Below are positions 7,955 through 15,529 of a stretch of DNA of 64,000 bases, piece after piece. Within the stretch, counting starts at the first letter, position 1, and every line of letters begins with the position of its first letter. The notes under the pieces were generated by a model that was not told the DNA's origin, made no database searches, and saw only the letters and a list, made by a program, of their open reading frames with translations. This stretch comes from Maribacter forsetii DSM 18668 (GTDB lineage: Bacteria; Bacteroidota; Bacteroidia; Flavobacteriales; Flavobacteriaceae). The translations under genes and the position numbers were made by a program. The stretch lies in assembly GCF_000744105.1 (NCBI RefSeq), contig NZ_JQLH01000001.1, positions 1,364,001-1,428,000 on the forward strand, given 5' to 3'.

Positions 7955-9178
7955 TTATTGATTTGCCGTTAATTCACAAATGCGCACAATTACTTCTACT
8001 GCTTTCTGCATGCTCTCCACAGGTACATATTCGTATTTTCCGTGAAAGTTATGTCCACCGGCAAAAATGTTAGGGCAGGGTAAGCCCATATAGCTTAATT
8101 GAGAACCATCCGTACCGCCTCTAATGGGTTTAATGATTGGTTTTATGCCAATATCTTCCATAGCCTTTTTAGCGGTTTCAACAATATGAAAAACAGGTTC
8201 TACCTTTTCTTTCATATTAAAATATTGATCATTTAATTCTAGATCGATGCAATTATCATATTCATTATTATACTTCTTGACAATATCTTGTACCAATTCT
8301 TTTCGTTTATTAAAATGCTTTAAATCATGATCTCTAATAATGAGTTCTACGGTTGCATTTTCAATTTCTCCATCAAAGTGATGCACGTGAAAAAAGCCTT
8401 CTCGACCAGTGGTTTCTTCCGGCACTTCATGTTTTGGTAAGTCGCTGATAATCTTATTGGCGATTAAAAGGGCATTTACCATTTTACCTTTTGCATAACC
8501 TGGGTGTACACTTTTACCTTTTACCTTGATTTTTGCTCCCGCAGCATTGAAATTTTCATATTCTAGCTCGCCAATTTGGCTTCCGTCCATAGTATATGCC
8601 CAAGCAGCACCAAATTTTTCTACATCAAATTTATGTGCACCACGACCAATCTCCTCATCTGGAGTAAACCCAACTCTAATAGGTCCGTGCTTTATTTTAG
8701 GATTGTTGATCAAATATTCCATGGCAGTTACAATCTCTGTAATACCTGCTTTATCATCTGCACCCAAAAGTGTGGTACCATCTGTAGTAATGATGGTCTG
8801 GCCAATATACTGTAGTAAATCATCAAAATAGGAAGAGGATAAAATGATGTCTTTTTCTTTGTTCAGAACAATGTCTTTACCATCGTAGTTTCTAATGATC
8901 TGCGGATTTACGTTCGTACCTGAAAAATCTGGTGACGTATCAAAATGAGAAATAAAACCAATGGTGGGTACTTCATGATCAACATTAGAAGGTAAGGTTG
9001 CCATGATATATGCATTGTCATCTATAGTAACATCTATCATGCCTATAGCCTGTAACTCTTCAACTAGTTTATTGGCTAAATTCCATTGTTTTTCTGTGCT
9101 TGGTGTGGTCTCTGATGATGAATCGCTCTGTGTGTCAATAGTAATGTAACTAATGAAACGGTCTATAATATGCTGCAT
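7955..9178 (-). CDS. pepT: Peptidase T (tripeptide aminopeptidase, M20B)
   Basis: The 407-residue length equals typical PepT. Metal-binding and catalytic motifs are in place: ISHFDTSPDFSG (H78, D80), LLGADDKAGITEI (D141), TPDEEIGRGAH (E175/E176) and, near the C-terminus, GGTDGSQLSYMGLPCPN with GGHNFHGKYEYV supplying the last ligand. It is a di-zinc cytoplasmic enzyme releasing N-terminal residues from tripeptides. A -7 box lies 16 bases upstream of the ATG, and the YdeI-like gene follows closely. Confidence 0.95.
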   Translation of the reverse strand: MQHIIDRFISYITIDTQSDSSSETTPSTEKQWNLANKLVEELQAIGMIDVTIDDNAYIMATLPSNVDHEVPTIGFISHFDTSPDFSGTNVNPQIIRNYDGKDIVLNKEKDIILSSSYFDDLLQYIGQTIITTDGTTLLGADDKAGITEIVTAMEYLINNPKIKHGPIRVGFTPDEEIGRGAHKFDVEKFGAAWAYTMDGSQIGELEYENFNAAGAKIKVKGKSVHPGYAKGKMVNALLIANKIISDLPKHEVPEETTGREGFFHVHHFDGEIENATVELIIRDHDLKHFNKRKELVQDIVKKYNNEYDNCIDLELNDQYFNMKEKVEPVFHIVETAKKAMEDIGIKPIIKPIRGGTDGSQLSYMGLPCPNIFAGGHNFHGKYEYVPVESMQKAVEVIVRICELTANQ

Positions 9179-9194
9179 GCTATATGTGTTTTAT

Positions 9195-9202
9195 CAAAAA
9201 TA
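9195..9202 (-). promoter_or_regulatory. -7 promoter element of pepT
   Basis: The minus strand reads TATTTTTG (TAnnTTTG), 16 bases before the pepT ATG; no clear -33 TTG. Confidence 0.5.
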
Positions 9203-9247
9203 AGCTTATATATTGTAATTTAGTAAGCGTAATATTCTATAAATACA

Positions 9248-9700
9248 ATGATGATGAAATTTAGATATGTGGTAATGATGGCTTTTCTTTTGTTCATTGC
9301 AAATGTAAATGCACAGGCAGATTGTATTCTTGGGGTTGGTGTAACGAGCGATTCTATAATTTCAGATATTTTTCAATTGAATGATATGCAAAAAGAAAAA
9401 TTAGAGAGTTTTAGCGGAGAAGTAAAATATCGAAATGATATTTTAAGTAATGAATTAGAAAATGTAAAGAGTAGACACCCGCAAAGTAGTGTTGAGGAAC
9501 TACGTCAACTGGCCGGTAAGTATAAGGTGGTTATGGATAGTATGGCTAGAGTTCAAGAAATGATTGATAAAAGAATGTTGGCATTGTTCAATTCAAATCA
9601 GTATAAATTATACTTGTCGTTATGTAAAGAAGCTTCTCGTTCAGCATATATTATCACTCCTGCGGTATATACAGACAGTATACCTAACGAAAACAGATAA
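9248..9700 (+). CDS. Small exported protein of unknown function
   Basis: Not recognised. 150 residues with a signal peptide (FRYVVMMAFLLFIANVNAQA, cleavage near residue 22). The mature part is mostly helical: QLNDMQKEKLESFSGEV, then a long charged helix with SSVEELRQLAGKYKVVMDSMARVQEMIDKRMLALF. The layout (Q-L-x-x-x-Q-x-x-K-L followed by a long helix counting M, I and L) recalls Spy/CpxP-like periplasmic helical proteins, but the LTxxQ motifs are not clear, so this is only a resemblance. Three consecutive ATGs (9248, 9251, 9254) make the exact start uncertain by one or two residues. It is probably co-oriented with, but separately transcribed from, pyrD. Confidence 0.75.
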   Translation: MMMKFRYVVMMAFLLFIANVNAQADCILGVGVTSDSIISDIFQLNDMQKEKLESFSGEVKYRNDILSNELENVKSRHPQSSVEELRQLAGKYKVVMDSMARVQEMIDKRMLALFNSNQYKLYLSLCKEASRSAYIITPAVYTDSIPNENR

Positions 9701-9731
9701 AATATTGCTTAACTTTCTCATTTACAGTTTG

Positions 9732-9739
9732 TACTTTTG
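9732..9739 (+). promoter_or_regulatory. -7 promoter element of pyrD
   Basis: TACTTTTG matches TAnnTTTG, 19 bases before the pyrD ATG. The nearest TTG upstream (9705-9707) gives a 24-base spacer, slightly long. Confidence 0.55.
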
Positions 9740-9758
9740 CGGCTTATAAATTAGATAC

Positions 9759-10805
9759 ATGTACAGGCTTTTTATTAGACCTCTTTTATTTCTTCTCGAT
9801 CCAGAAAAAGTTCATCACATTAGTTTTTCAAGTATTAAGTTTTTTTCCAAAATAGGTCTGTCAGGACTTATTAAATCAATGTTCGTTGTTGAGGATAAGC
9901 GTTTGGAACGTGAGCTTTTTGGTTTGAAATTTAAAAATCCCGTTGGTTTGGCCGCCGGCTTTGATAAAAATGCTGTTTTATATAACGAACTTTCGGATTT
10001 CGGATTCGGATTCGTAGAAATAGGTACATTGACACCTAAGCCTCAGGAGGGGAACCCTAAGAAGAGATTATTCCGTTTAAAAGAAGATAAGGCTATCATT
10101 AACCGAATGGGGTTTAATAATCACGGCGTTTTTGAAGCCGTAGAGAATTTAAAGAAAAATCATAAAGTACTTATAGGTGGTAATATTGGTAAGAACAAAG
10201 TGACACCTAATAATGAAGCCATCAAAGATTACCTCATTTGTTTTGATGCACTATTTGATCATGTAGATTACTTTGTTGTGAATGTAAGTTCACCAAACAC
10301 TCCGGGTTTGCGTGAGCTACAGGATAAAGAGCCATTAACGGCATTGTTGAATGAACTTCAATTAGAAAATGCTAAGCAAAGTGAACGTAAAGAAACTATA
10401 CGTAAACCTATTTTGTTGAAAATAGCACCAGACCTTACTGATAGTCAATTGTTAGATATTATTGATATTGTAAGCGATACTTCTATAGACGGGGTTATTG
10501 CGACCAATACAACTATTTCTAGAGAGAATTTGAAATCCCATGCACTAATAACTGAAGAAGCTGGCGGACTTAGTGGTGCTCCTTTAAAAGATAGAAGTAC
10601 AGAGGTTATTCGCTTTTTAGCTCAAAAAAGTAATAAAGCATTTCCAATAATTGGTGTTGGTGGTATAAACTCTGCTGAAGATGCCATAGAGAAATTAGAA
10701 GCTGGGGCAGATTTAATTCAATTATGGACGGGCTTTGTATATGAAGGTCCAGCTTTGGTGAAACAAATTAACAAAGCTTTGTTGGAGAAAACAGCTACTT
10801 CATAG
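9759..10805 (+). CDS. pyrD: Dihydroorotate dehydrogenase (quinone), class 2
   Basis: 348 residues with the class 2 layout: an N-terminal membrane-associating helix (MYRLFIRPLLFLLDPEKVHH) that draws ubiquinone or menaquinone, then the FMN barrel. Motifs are NPVGLAAGFDKNA (about 60-72), GFVEIGTLTPKPQEGNP, NRMGFNNHG, VNVSSPNTPGLRELQ with the catalytic serine at 177/178, ATNTTISR and IGVGGINSAEDA. It oxidises dihydroorotate to orotate in pyrimidine synthesis at the inner membrane. It has its own -7 element upstream and an intrinsic terminator downstream. Confidence 0.96.
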   Translation: MYRLFIRPLLFLLDPEKVHHISFSSIKFFSKIGLSGLIKSMFVVEDKRLERELFGLKFKNPVGLAAGFDKNAVLYNELSDFGFGFVEIGTLTPKPQEGNPKKRLFRLKEDKAIINRMGFNNHGVFEAVENLKKNHKVLIGGNIGKNKVTPNNEAIKDYLICFDALFDHVDYFVVNVSSPNTPGLRELQDKEPLTALLNELQLENAKQSERKETIRKPILLKIAPDLTDSQLLDIIDIVSDTSIDGVIATNTTISRENLKSHALITEEAGGLSGAPLKDRSTEVIRFLAQKSNKAFPIIGVGGINSAEDAIEKLEAGADLIQLWTGFVYEGPALVKQINKALLEKTATS

Positions 10806-10823
10806 AGAAATATTTTAATATAG

Positions 10824-10859
10824 AAAAGCCCTTGTACAATTTGTGCAAGGGCTTTTTTT
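10824..10859. terminator. Bidirectional terminator between pyrD and the Dabb gene
   Basis: AAAAGCCCTTG pairs with CAAGGGCTTTT around an AT-rich loop, with a T-run on the plus strand and an A-run at the other side. Confidence 0.88.
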
Positions 10860-10873
10860 AATTGTGATTGGTT

Positions 10874-11284
10874 CTATTTTTTGGTCCAATAATCTACCAC
10901 GAATACATCTTCTAAATGCGGAGTTAATACAGCTCCAAAAGCTTTGTGGTCTGGGTGCGGTAAATAAATTGCCCGATCCTCTTCACTTTCAAAAGTGAGA
11001 AAAAAAGCATGGGTAAACCCTTTATCCAAACCTTCCGGACTATTGTTCAGTCCCCATTCATATCCTTTTATTTGCTCAATTTTTGAAGGTAGCGCACTAA
11101 AAGCATCTTCAACTTTTTTAATCTGTGCAGGGGTTGTTCCTTCCTTAAACTTAAAAAATACGGTGTGCCTTAATAAACTATCGTTTTGGATCATTGTTGT
11201 TGAGTTCATGTTTTCATTTGTCTTGGCAAAAGCGTTTGAAGCAAATGAAATACTAATTAGTAACAGAAGTAATTTGATTTTCAT
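10874..11284 (-). CDS. Exported Dabb (stress-responsive alpha/beta barrel) domain protein
   Basis: 136 residues: a signal peptide (MKIKLLLLLISISFASNAFA) and then one Dabb domain, LLRHTVFFKFKEGTTPAQIKKVEDAF, GYEWGLNNSPEGLDKGFTHA, FESEEDRAIYLPHPDHKAF and a C-terminal VVDYW strand. The H-P-x-H and RHTVFFKFK features are typical of this dimeric ferredoxin-like fold. Most plant and bacterial Dabb proteins are cytoplasmic; the exported form is common in Bacteroidota and its function is unknown. A minus-strand TATTTTTA at 11310-11317 could be its -7 box. Confidence 0.85.
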   Translation of the reverse strand: MKIKLLLLLISISFASNAFAKTNENMNSTTMIQNDSLLRHTVFFKFKEGTTPAQIKKVEDAFSALPSKIEQIKGYEWGLNNSPEGLDKGFTHAFFLTFESEEDRAIYLPHPDHKAFGAVLTPHLEDVFVVDYWTKK

Positions 11285-11369
11285 AGTGTTTGATTTTTAA
11301 ACAAGATATTAAAAATAGGTGTAATTGGCGGTAATTCGTACTTTTCGGGTAGAACTAATATTTTTAAGT

Positions 11370-11990
11370 TTGAATTACGAGATTTTATTGGCTTTTTCAA
11401 TGGCGACCTTTGTTCTGGCACTTTCACCCGGTCCTGATAATATATTCGTGCTCATACAAAGCATTAGTAATGGCAAAAAATATGGTTTAGCGGTCGTTGC
11501 AGGATTAATGACCGGTTGTTTAGTCCATACTACGTTATTGGCATTTGGAGTTTCTGCAATTATTAAGAATAACCCTGCTATATTTACTTTTATAAAAATG
11601 TTTGGGGCTGCCTATTTATTATATTTAGCTGTAATGGTGTATAGAGGTGGTGATGCTATTTCTATTGCCGGCGAAACAAAGAATAAAAATAAATTAGGTT
11701 CATTATATAAACAGGGTTTCATAATGAATGTGTTGAACCCTAAGGTGACCATTTTCTTTCTAGCATTTTTTCCGGGATTTCTATTTTCAGATTCTTTAAG
11801 TAATGTTACTCAATTCTATACCCTTGGTTTTTTATTTATAGTGGTTTCTTCACTTGTTTTTAGCGCTATCGCAGTTTTATCTGGTCAAATCTCCAATTTC
11901 CTGACAGCTAATAAGAGGACCGGATTTGTTTTAAAGTGGATTCAAGTTATTGTCTTCATCGGAATTGCGATTTATTTACTTATAGGGTAG
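11370..11990 (+). CDS. LysE/RhtB family amino-acid exporter
   Basis: About 206 residues with six membrane helices. The family motif FVLALSPGPDNIFVL is near the N-terminus, followed by GLAVVAGLMTGCLVHT, MFGAAYLLYLAVMVYRGG and FIMNVLNPKVTIFFLAFFPGF. It exports amino acids or related metabolites across the inner membrane. The start is uncertain: TTG at 11370 (MNYEILLAFSMATF) gives the usual N-terminus for the family and lies downstream of a -7-like TACTTTTC (11339-11346). A further upstream TTG at 11325 would add 15 residues and overlap that element, and the first ATG (MATFVL) would remove half of helix 1. Confidence 0.85.
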   Translation: MNYEILLAFSMATFVLALSPGPDNIFVLIQSISNGKKYGLAVVAGLMTGCLVHTTLLAFGVSAIIKNNPAIFTFIKMFGAAYLLYLAVMVYRGGDAISIAGETKNKNKLGSLYKQGFIMNVLNPKVTIFFLAFFPGFLFSDSLSNVTQFYTLGFLFIVVSSLVFSAIAVLSGQISNFLTANKRTGFVLKWIQVIVFIGIAIYLLIG

Positions 11991-12031
11991 TTTATTTGAA
12001 ATATTAATATGAGATACTTGTTTAGAGTTCG

Positions 12032-12039
12032 TATTTTTA
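12032..12039 (+). promoter_or_regulatory. -7-like element 4 nt before the HMG-CoA lyase start
   Basis: TATTTTTA (TAnnTTTA) ends four bases before the ATG at 12044, which would give a leaderless mRNA. No well-spaced -33 TTG is visible. Confidence 0.4.
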
Positions 12040-12043
12040 CGAA

Positions 12044-12913
12044 ATGTCTAATTCAAAGATCAAAATAGTTGAGTGTCCTAGAGATGCTATGCAAGGCATA
12101 AAGCAGTTTATACCTACAGATGAAAAAGTCAGGTATATACAATCTTTGTTAGGCTGCGGATTTGATACTATTGATTTCGGAAGTTTTGTTTCGCCAAAGG
12201 CTATACCACAAATGGTAGATACTGCAGAGGTGTTGTCCAAGTTAGATTTGTCTAAAACAAATTCTAAATTACTTTCTATAGTGGCAAATGTGCGTGGCGT
12301 ACAAGATGCGGTTACACACCCAGAAATTGATTATTTAGGTTTTCCATTTTCTATTTCAGAAAATTTTCAAATGCGAAATACGCATAAGACCATTGCGCAA
12401 TCCGTAGAAACTTTACAAGAGATATTTGACTTAGCGGATGCCGCTAATAAAGAGGTAGTAACCTATATTTCTATGGGTTTTGGTAACCCATATGGTGATC
12501 CTTGGAATGTTGATATTGTGGGGGAGTGGACAGAGAAGTTGGCAAAAATGGGAGCAAAAATATTATCGCTTTCAGATACCGTTGGTTCTTCTGATCCCGA
12601 AACTATTTCATACTTGTTCTCGAATCTTATTCCCAAATATCCAAATATCGAATTTGGTGCGCACTTGCATACTACGCCTACCAAATGGCATGAAAAAGTG
12701 GCTGCTGCATACGAATCTGGGTGTAGACGTTTTGATGGTGCCATACAAGGTTTTGGTGGTTGCCCAATGGCTAAGGATGATTTAACAGGAAACATGCCCA
12801 CAGAAAAAATGCTTTCCTATTTTACTTCGGCGAAAGCAGATTCTGGAGTTAACTGGATGACATTTGAGGCTTCTTATAATAAAGCTACCGAGTTGTTTTT
12901 ACAATATCACTAG
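12044..12913 (+). CDS. Hydroxymethylglutaryl-CoA lyase
   Basis: 289 residues in the HMGL-like TIM-barrel family. The start motif IVECPRDAMQG carries the catalytic Arg-Asp pair (R13, D14). TIDFGSFVSPKAIPQM corresponds to the substrate-binding segment, and LSLSDTVGSSDP to the metal-site loop. EFGAHLHTTPT supplies the metal-binding histidines, and FDGAIQGFGGCPMAKDDLTGN contains the signature cysteine loop. It cleaves HMG-CoA to acetyl-CoA and acetoacetate at the end of leucine degradation. It stands alone here, without other leucine-degradation genes. Confidence 0.9.
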   Translation: MSNSKIKIVECPRDAMQGIKQFIPTDEKVRYIQSLLGCGFDTIDFGSFVSPKAIPQMVDTAEVLSKLDLSKTNSKLLSIVANVRGVQDAVTHPEIDYLGFPFSISENFQMRNTHKTIAQSVETLQEIFDLADAANKEVVTYISMGFGNPYGDPWNVDIVGEWTEKLAKMGAKILSLSDTVGSSDPETISYLFSNLIPKYPNIEFGAHLHTTPTKWHEKVAAAYESGCRRFDGAIQGFGGCPMAKDDLTGNMPTEKMLSYFTSAKADSGVNWMTFEASYNKATELFLQYH

Positions 12914-12940
12914 TCTTTTGTTGTATTCTTCTTAGTTACA

Positions 12941-12955
12941 TTAACATTATGTTAA
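12941..12955. repeat. 7-1-7 palindrome upstream of the DUF4856 operon
   Basis: TTAACAT-T-ATGTTAA is a perfect inverted repeat about 50 bases upstream of the -7 box of the downstream operon. It is too AT-rich for a good terminator of the lyase gene. It could be an operator or an accidental AT palindrome. Confidence 0.4.
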
Positions 12956-12982
12956 GTTTATTTAGATTTATTATAGATAAGC

Positions 12983-13013
12983 TTGCTTTGCATGGAAACA
13001 TGTTATACGTTTG
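12983..13013 (+). promoter_or_regulatory. Promoter of the DUF4856-imelysin-carboxylase-TonB operon
   Basis: TTG at 12983-12985, a 20-base spacer and TACGTTTG at 13006-13013 match the Bacteroidota consensus. The predicted start lies at about 13018-13020, inside the palindrome at 13018-13032. Confidence 0.75.
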
Positions 13014-13017
13014 CAAT

Positions 13018-13032
13018 CTTATTTAAAATAAG
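13018..13032. promoter_or_regulatory. Candidate operator overlapping the transcription start
   Basis: CTTATTT-A-AAATAAG is a perfect 7-1-7 inverted repeat beginning 5 bases after the -7 box. Its position would let a dimeric repressor block initiation. The dyad geometry matches that of the palindrome at 12941-12955, but the sequence differs. Confidence 0.5.
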
Positions 13033-13050
13033 TCTTAATAAAAAAAGAAA

Positions 13051-14301
13051 ATGAAAAAGAACCTATTTGTACTATCTTCTATTGCAAGTTTACTATTTAT
13101 TTCTTGTAGTTCTGATGATGATAGTTTAGAATTGACTACATGTGAAGATGGTGATTGTGATCCTGTTGAAACAACAATTGATAATCCAGATTCGTACGTA
13201 TTTACAAGAGATAATGAAAGCACGGTTAGTTTTGATGGTCAAACAACAAGATTAAAAATGGGTGCAGAAATTTTAAGCGCATTTACAGATGTAACATCAA
13301 CATCTGATCAAATTTTAAGTATGTATGCTCATGAAGAAGGAGCCAATGATTTTGAAGAAACAGAATTAAATGCATCTGATAAAAGTGTAAAAAGTAAAAC
13401 AGCTGCATCGGCAGATTTCTTTTCTACCAATGCCACCGATCAAACATTGATCAGAGCGGATTTTGATAGCTTTATCACAGCACAAGTAAATGAGGTATTC
13501 CCAAACTGGGAAGTTGCAGCAGCAGAAGGAACAGCCGGGCAAATAGCTGACGGTTCTTCTACCAGATATATTAATGCTCAAGGTTTAGAATACAACCAAG
13601 CATTTAATAAAGGTTTAATTGGGGCGCTTACTCTTGATCAAATAGTCAACAATTATTTAAGTACTTCGGTTTTAGATGAAGGTGATAATAGAGCGGATAA
13701 TGATGCTAATGTTGTAGCGGAAGGTAAAACCTACACCAATATGGAGCATAAGTGGGATGAAGCTTATGGATATGTTTATGGCTTAAATGCCGATGCTGCA
13801 AACCCAAATGATGACTTAGGTGCAGATAGCTTTTTAAATAAATATGTTGGTAGAGTAGAAGGGGATGACGATTTTGCCGGTATTGCCGATGAAATTTTTC
13901 AAGCCTTTAAATTAGGTAGAGCTGCCATTGTAGCTAAGCAATATGATGTTAGGGATGCACAGGCAGAAATTATTAGAGAGAAACTTTCTGAAGTTATCGG
14001 TATTAGAGCGGTGTACTATTTACAACAAGGTAAAAATAGTTTAGATCAAGAAACACCTGATTATGGTGGTGCTTTTCATGATTTATCAGAGGGTTACGGA
14101 TTTGTTTACAGTTTACAGTTTACACGAAAAACCAATTCCACAGATCCTTATTTTACCAAAGAAGAAGTTGATGCGTTTTTAGTAGATATAATGGATGACG
14201 GAGAAAACGGACTTTGGAATGTAGAAGCAGCTACATTAGATGCTATTTCTACTGACATTTCTGGAAGGTTCAGTTTTACCTTAGAGCAAGCAGCAGAATA
14301 A
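13051..14301 (+). CDS. DUF4856 lipoprotein, predicted surface-exposed
   Basis: 416 residues. The signal ends LLFISC (Cys19) and is followed by SSDDDSLE, which fits the S-(D/E)-rich lipoprotein export signal reported for Flavobacteria, so cell-surface display is likely. The mature part resembles DUF4856: SYVFTRDNESTVSFDGQTTR, LKMGAEILSAF, a long helical region, then HKWDEAYGYVYGL, KYVGRVEGDDDFAG, AFKLGRAAIVAKQYD and GAFHDLSEGYGFVYSLQF. There are no catalytic motifs that I recognise. It is first in a four-gene set with an imelysin-like protein, a gamma-carboxylase homologue and a TonB receptor, which suggests ligand or metal capture outside the cell. A terminator follows it, so it may be made in excess over the downstream genes. 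Confidence 0.87.
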   Translation: MKKNLFVLSSIASLLFISCSSDDDSLELTTCEDGDCDPVETTIDNPDSYVFTRDNESTVSFDGQTTRLKMGAEILSAFTDVTSTSDQILSMYAHEEGANDFEETELNASDKSVKSKTAASADFFSTNATDQTLIRADFDSFITAQVNEVFPNWEVAAAEGTAGQIADGSSTRYINAQGLEYNQAFNKGLIGALTLDQIVNNYLSTSVLDEGDNRADNDANVVAEGKTYTNMEHKWDEAYGYVYGLNADAANPNDDLGADSFLNKYVGRVEGDDDFAGIADEIFQAFKLGRAAIVAKQYDVRDAQAEIIREKLSEVIGIRAVYYLQQGKNSLDQETPDYGGAFHDLSEGYGFVYSLQFTRKTNSTDPYFTKEEVDAFLVDIMDDGENGLWNVEAATLDAISTDISGRFSFTLEQAAE

Positions 14302-14318
14302 TTCGATATAAGGTTAAT

Positions 14319-14359
14319 AAAAAAGCAATTCATTCTAATAAGATTGAATTGCTTTTTTT
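14319..14359 (+). terminator. Intrinsic terminator inside the operon
   Basis: AAAAAAGCAATTCA pairs with TGAATTGCTTTTTT around an 11-12-base loop, followed by a T-run. It lies between the DUF4856 and imelysin genes and would lower downstream expression unless read through or bypassed by a second promoter. Confidence 0.8.
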
Positions 14360-14366
14360 ATTTTTG
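14359..14366 (+). promoter_or_regulatory. Possible -7 element of the imelysin gene
   Basis: TATTTTTG overlaps the last base of the terminator T-run and is 29 bases before the ATG. No TTG lies at -33 distance, so it may be fortuitous. Confidence 0.3.
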
Positions 14367-14395
14367 CATTTAATTAGAATAAATAAAAATAAGCT

Positions 14396-15529
14396 ATGAG
14401 AAAGATAATAGGGGCATTGTGTATTATGACCTTAGTATGGGCATGTTCTAGTGATAGTGCTACAGATGATGAGGTAATTATACCAGATGACCAAGAAGAG
14501 GTTTCTTTTGAGCGTAGTGCCATGTTAATCAATTGGGCAGATAATATAATCATTCCATCATATGAAGCATTTTCTGGTGATTTGGATGCTTTATTAAATT
14601 CATTTAACACTTTTAAAGTAGACACTAATGAAGGTAATTTAACAGCATTACGCTCTGCATGGATAAATGCTTATACTTCTTGGCAGCGTGTTGAAATGTT
14701 TGAAATTGGTCCTGCGGAATCGGTAGGTTTTCAACTGAACATGAATATATATCCAACGGATAATGAGAAAATCGATGGGTTTATTGTGGATGGAAGTTAT
14801 GACTTATCCTTATCCTCTAACAGAAGTGCAAAAGGGTTTCCGGCTTTAGATTACCTGTTAAACGGGTTGGGCGAGAACGATGCTGAAATTTTAGGCTTCT
14901 ACAATGGCGATAATAAAGAAGCTTATCTAAAATATACAGAAGATGTTTTATTGGACATGCAAGCATTGACCGCAACTGTTGTTTCAGATTGGACTACGGG
15001 GTATAGAGATACTTTTGTAGCTAATGATGGATCTTCATCTACCGCATCTGTTGATCGTATGGTAAACGATTATATTTTTTATTTCGAAAAATATCTAAGA
15101 GCAGGTAAAATGGGAATTCCATTAGGCGTTTTTTCCGGCAGTACTTTGCCAAGAAATGTTGAAGCGTATTTTGATGCAAGTATTTCCAATGATTTATTTT
15201 TAGAAGGTTTAGCGGCTGTTCAAGATTTTTTTAATGGCAAGCATTTTAACTCAACTACACAGGGAGAAAGTTTGGCGTCTTATTTAGATGCATTGAATTC
15301 GGTAAAAAACGAAGAAGATTTATCTACGTTGATCAATGATCAAATGAATACGGCAAAAAGTATGGTGATGGATCTTTCAGCCTTTAGAGCGGAGATTGAA
15401 GATAACAATCCGCCTACCAATATGCTTTTAGCTTATGATGAAGTACAAAAAGCAGTACCTATGCTAAAAGTAGATATGGTTTCAGCAATGAGTATTAGTA
15501 TTGATTTTGTTGATGCCGACGGTGATTAA
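14396..15529 (+). CDS. Imelysin-like (M75/IrpA-EfeO superfamily) lipoprotein
   Basis: 377 residues. The lipoprotein signal ends LVWAC (Cys17), followed by SSDSATDDE. The mature protein is all-helical with two imelysin-type halves: LINWADNIIIPSYEAF and ALRSAWINAYTSWQRVEMFEIGPAES in the first, and SASVDRMVNDYIFYFEKYLRAGKMGIPLG in the second. Imelysin-like proteins carry a GxHxxE metal-site motif and are tied to iron uptake. Here the aligned stretch is GFPALDYLLNG, with His replaced by Pro and Glu by Asp, so canonical metal binding is doubtful. It is therefore probably a binding or accessory protein rather than a peptidase. Its stop overlaps the next start (TAATG), which couples it to the carboxylase homologue. 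Confidence 0.88.
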   Translation: MRKIIGALCIMTLVWACSSDSATDDEVIIPDDQEEVSFERSAMLINWADNIIIPSYEAFSGDLDALLNSFNTFKVDTNEGNLTALRSAWINAYTSWQRVEMFEIGPAESVGFQLNMNIYPTDNEKIDGFIVDGSYDLSLSSNRSAKGFPALDYLLNGLGENDAEILGFYNGDNKEAYLKYTEDVLLDMQALTATVVSDWTTGYRDTFVANDGSSSTASVDRMVNDYIFYFEKYLRAGKMGIPLGVFSGSTLPRNVEAYFDASISNDLFLEGLAAVQDFFNGKHFNSTTQGESLASYLDALNSVKNEEDLSTLINDQMNTAKSMVMDLSAFRAEIEDNNPPTNMLLAYDEVQKAVPMLKVDMVSAMSISIDFVDADGD

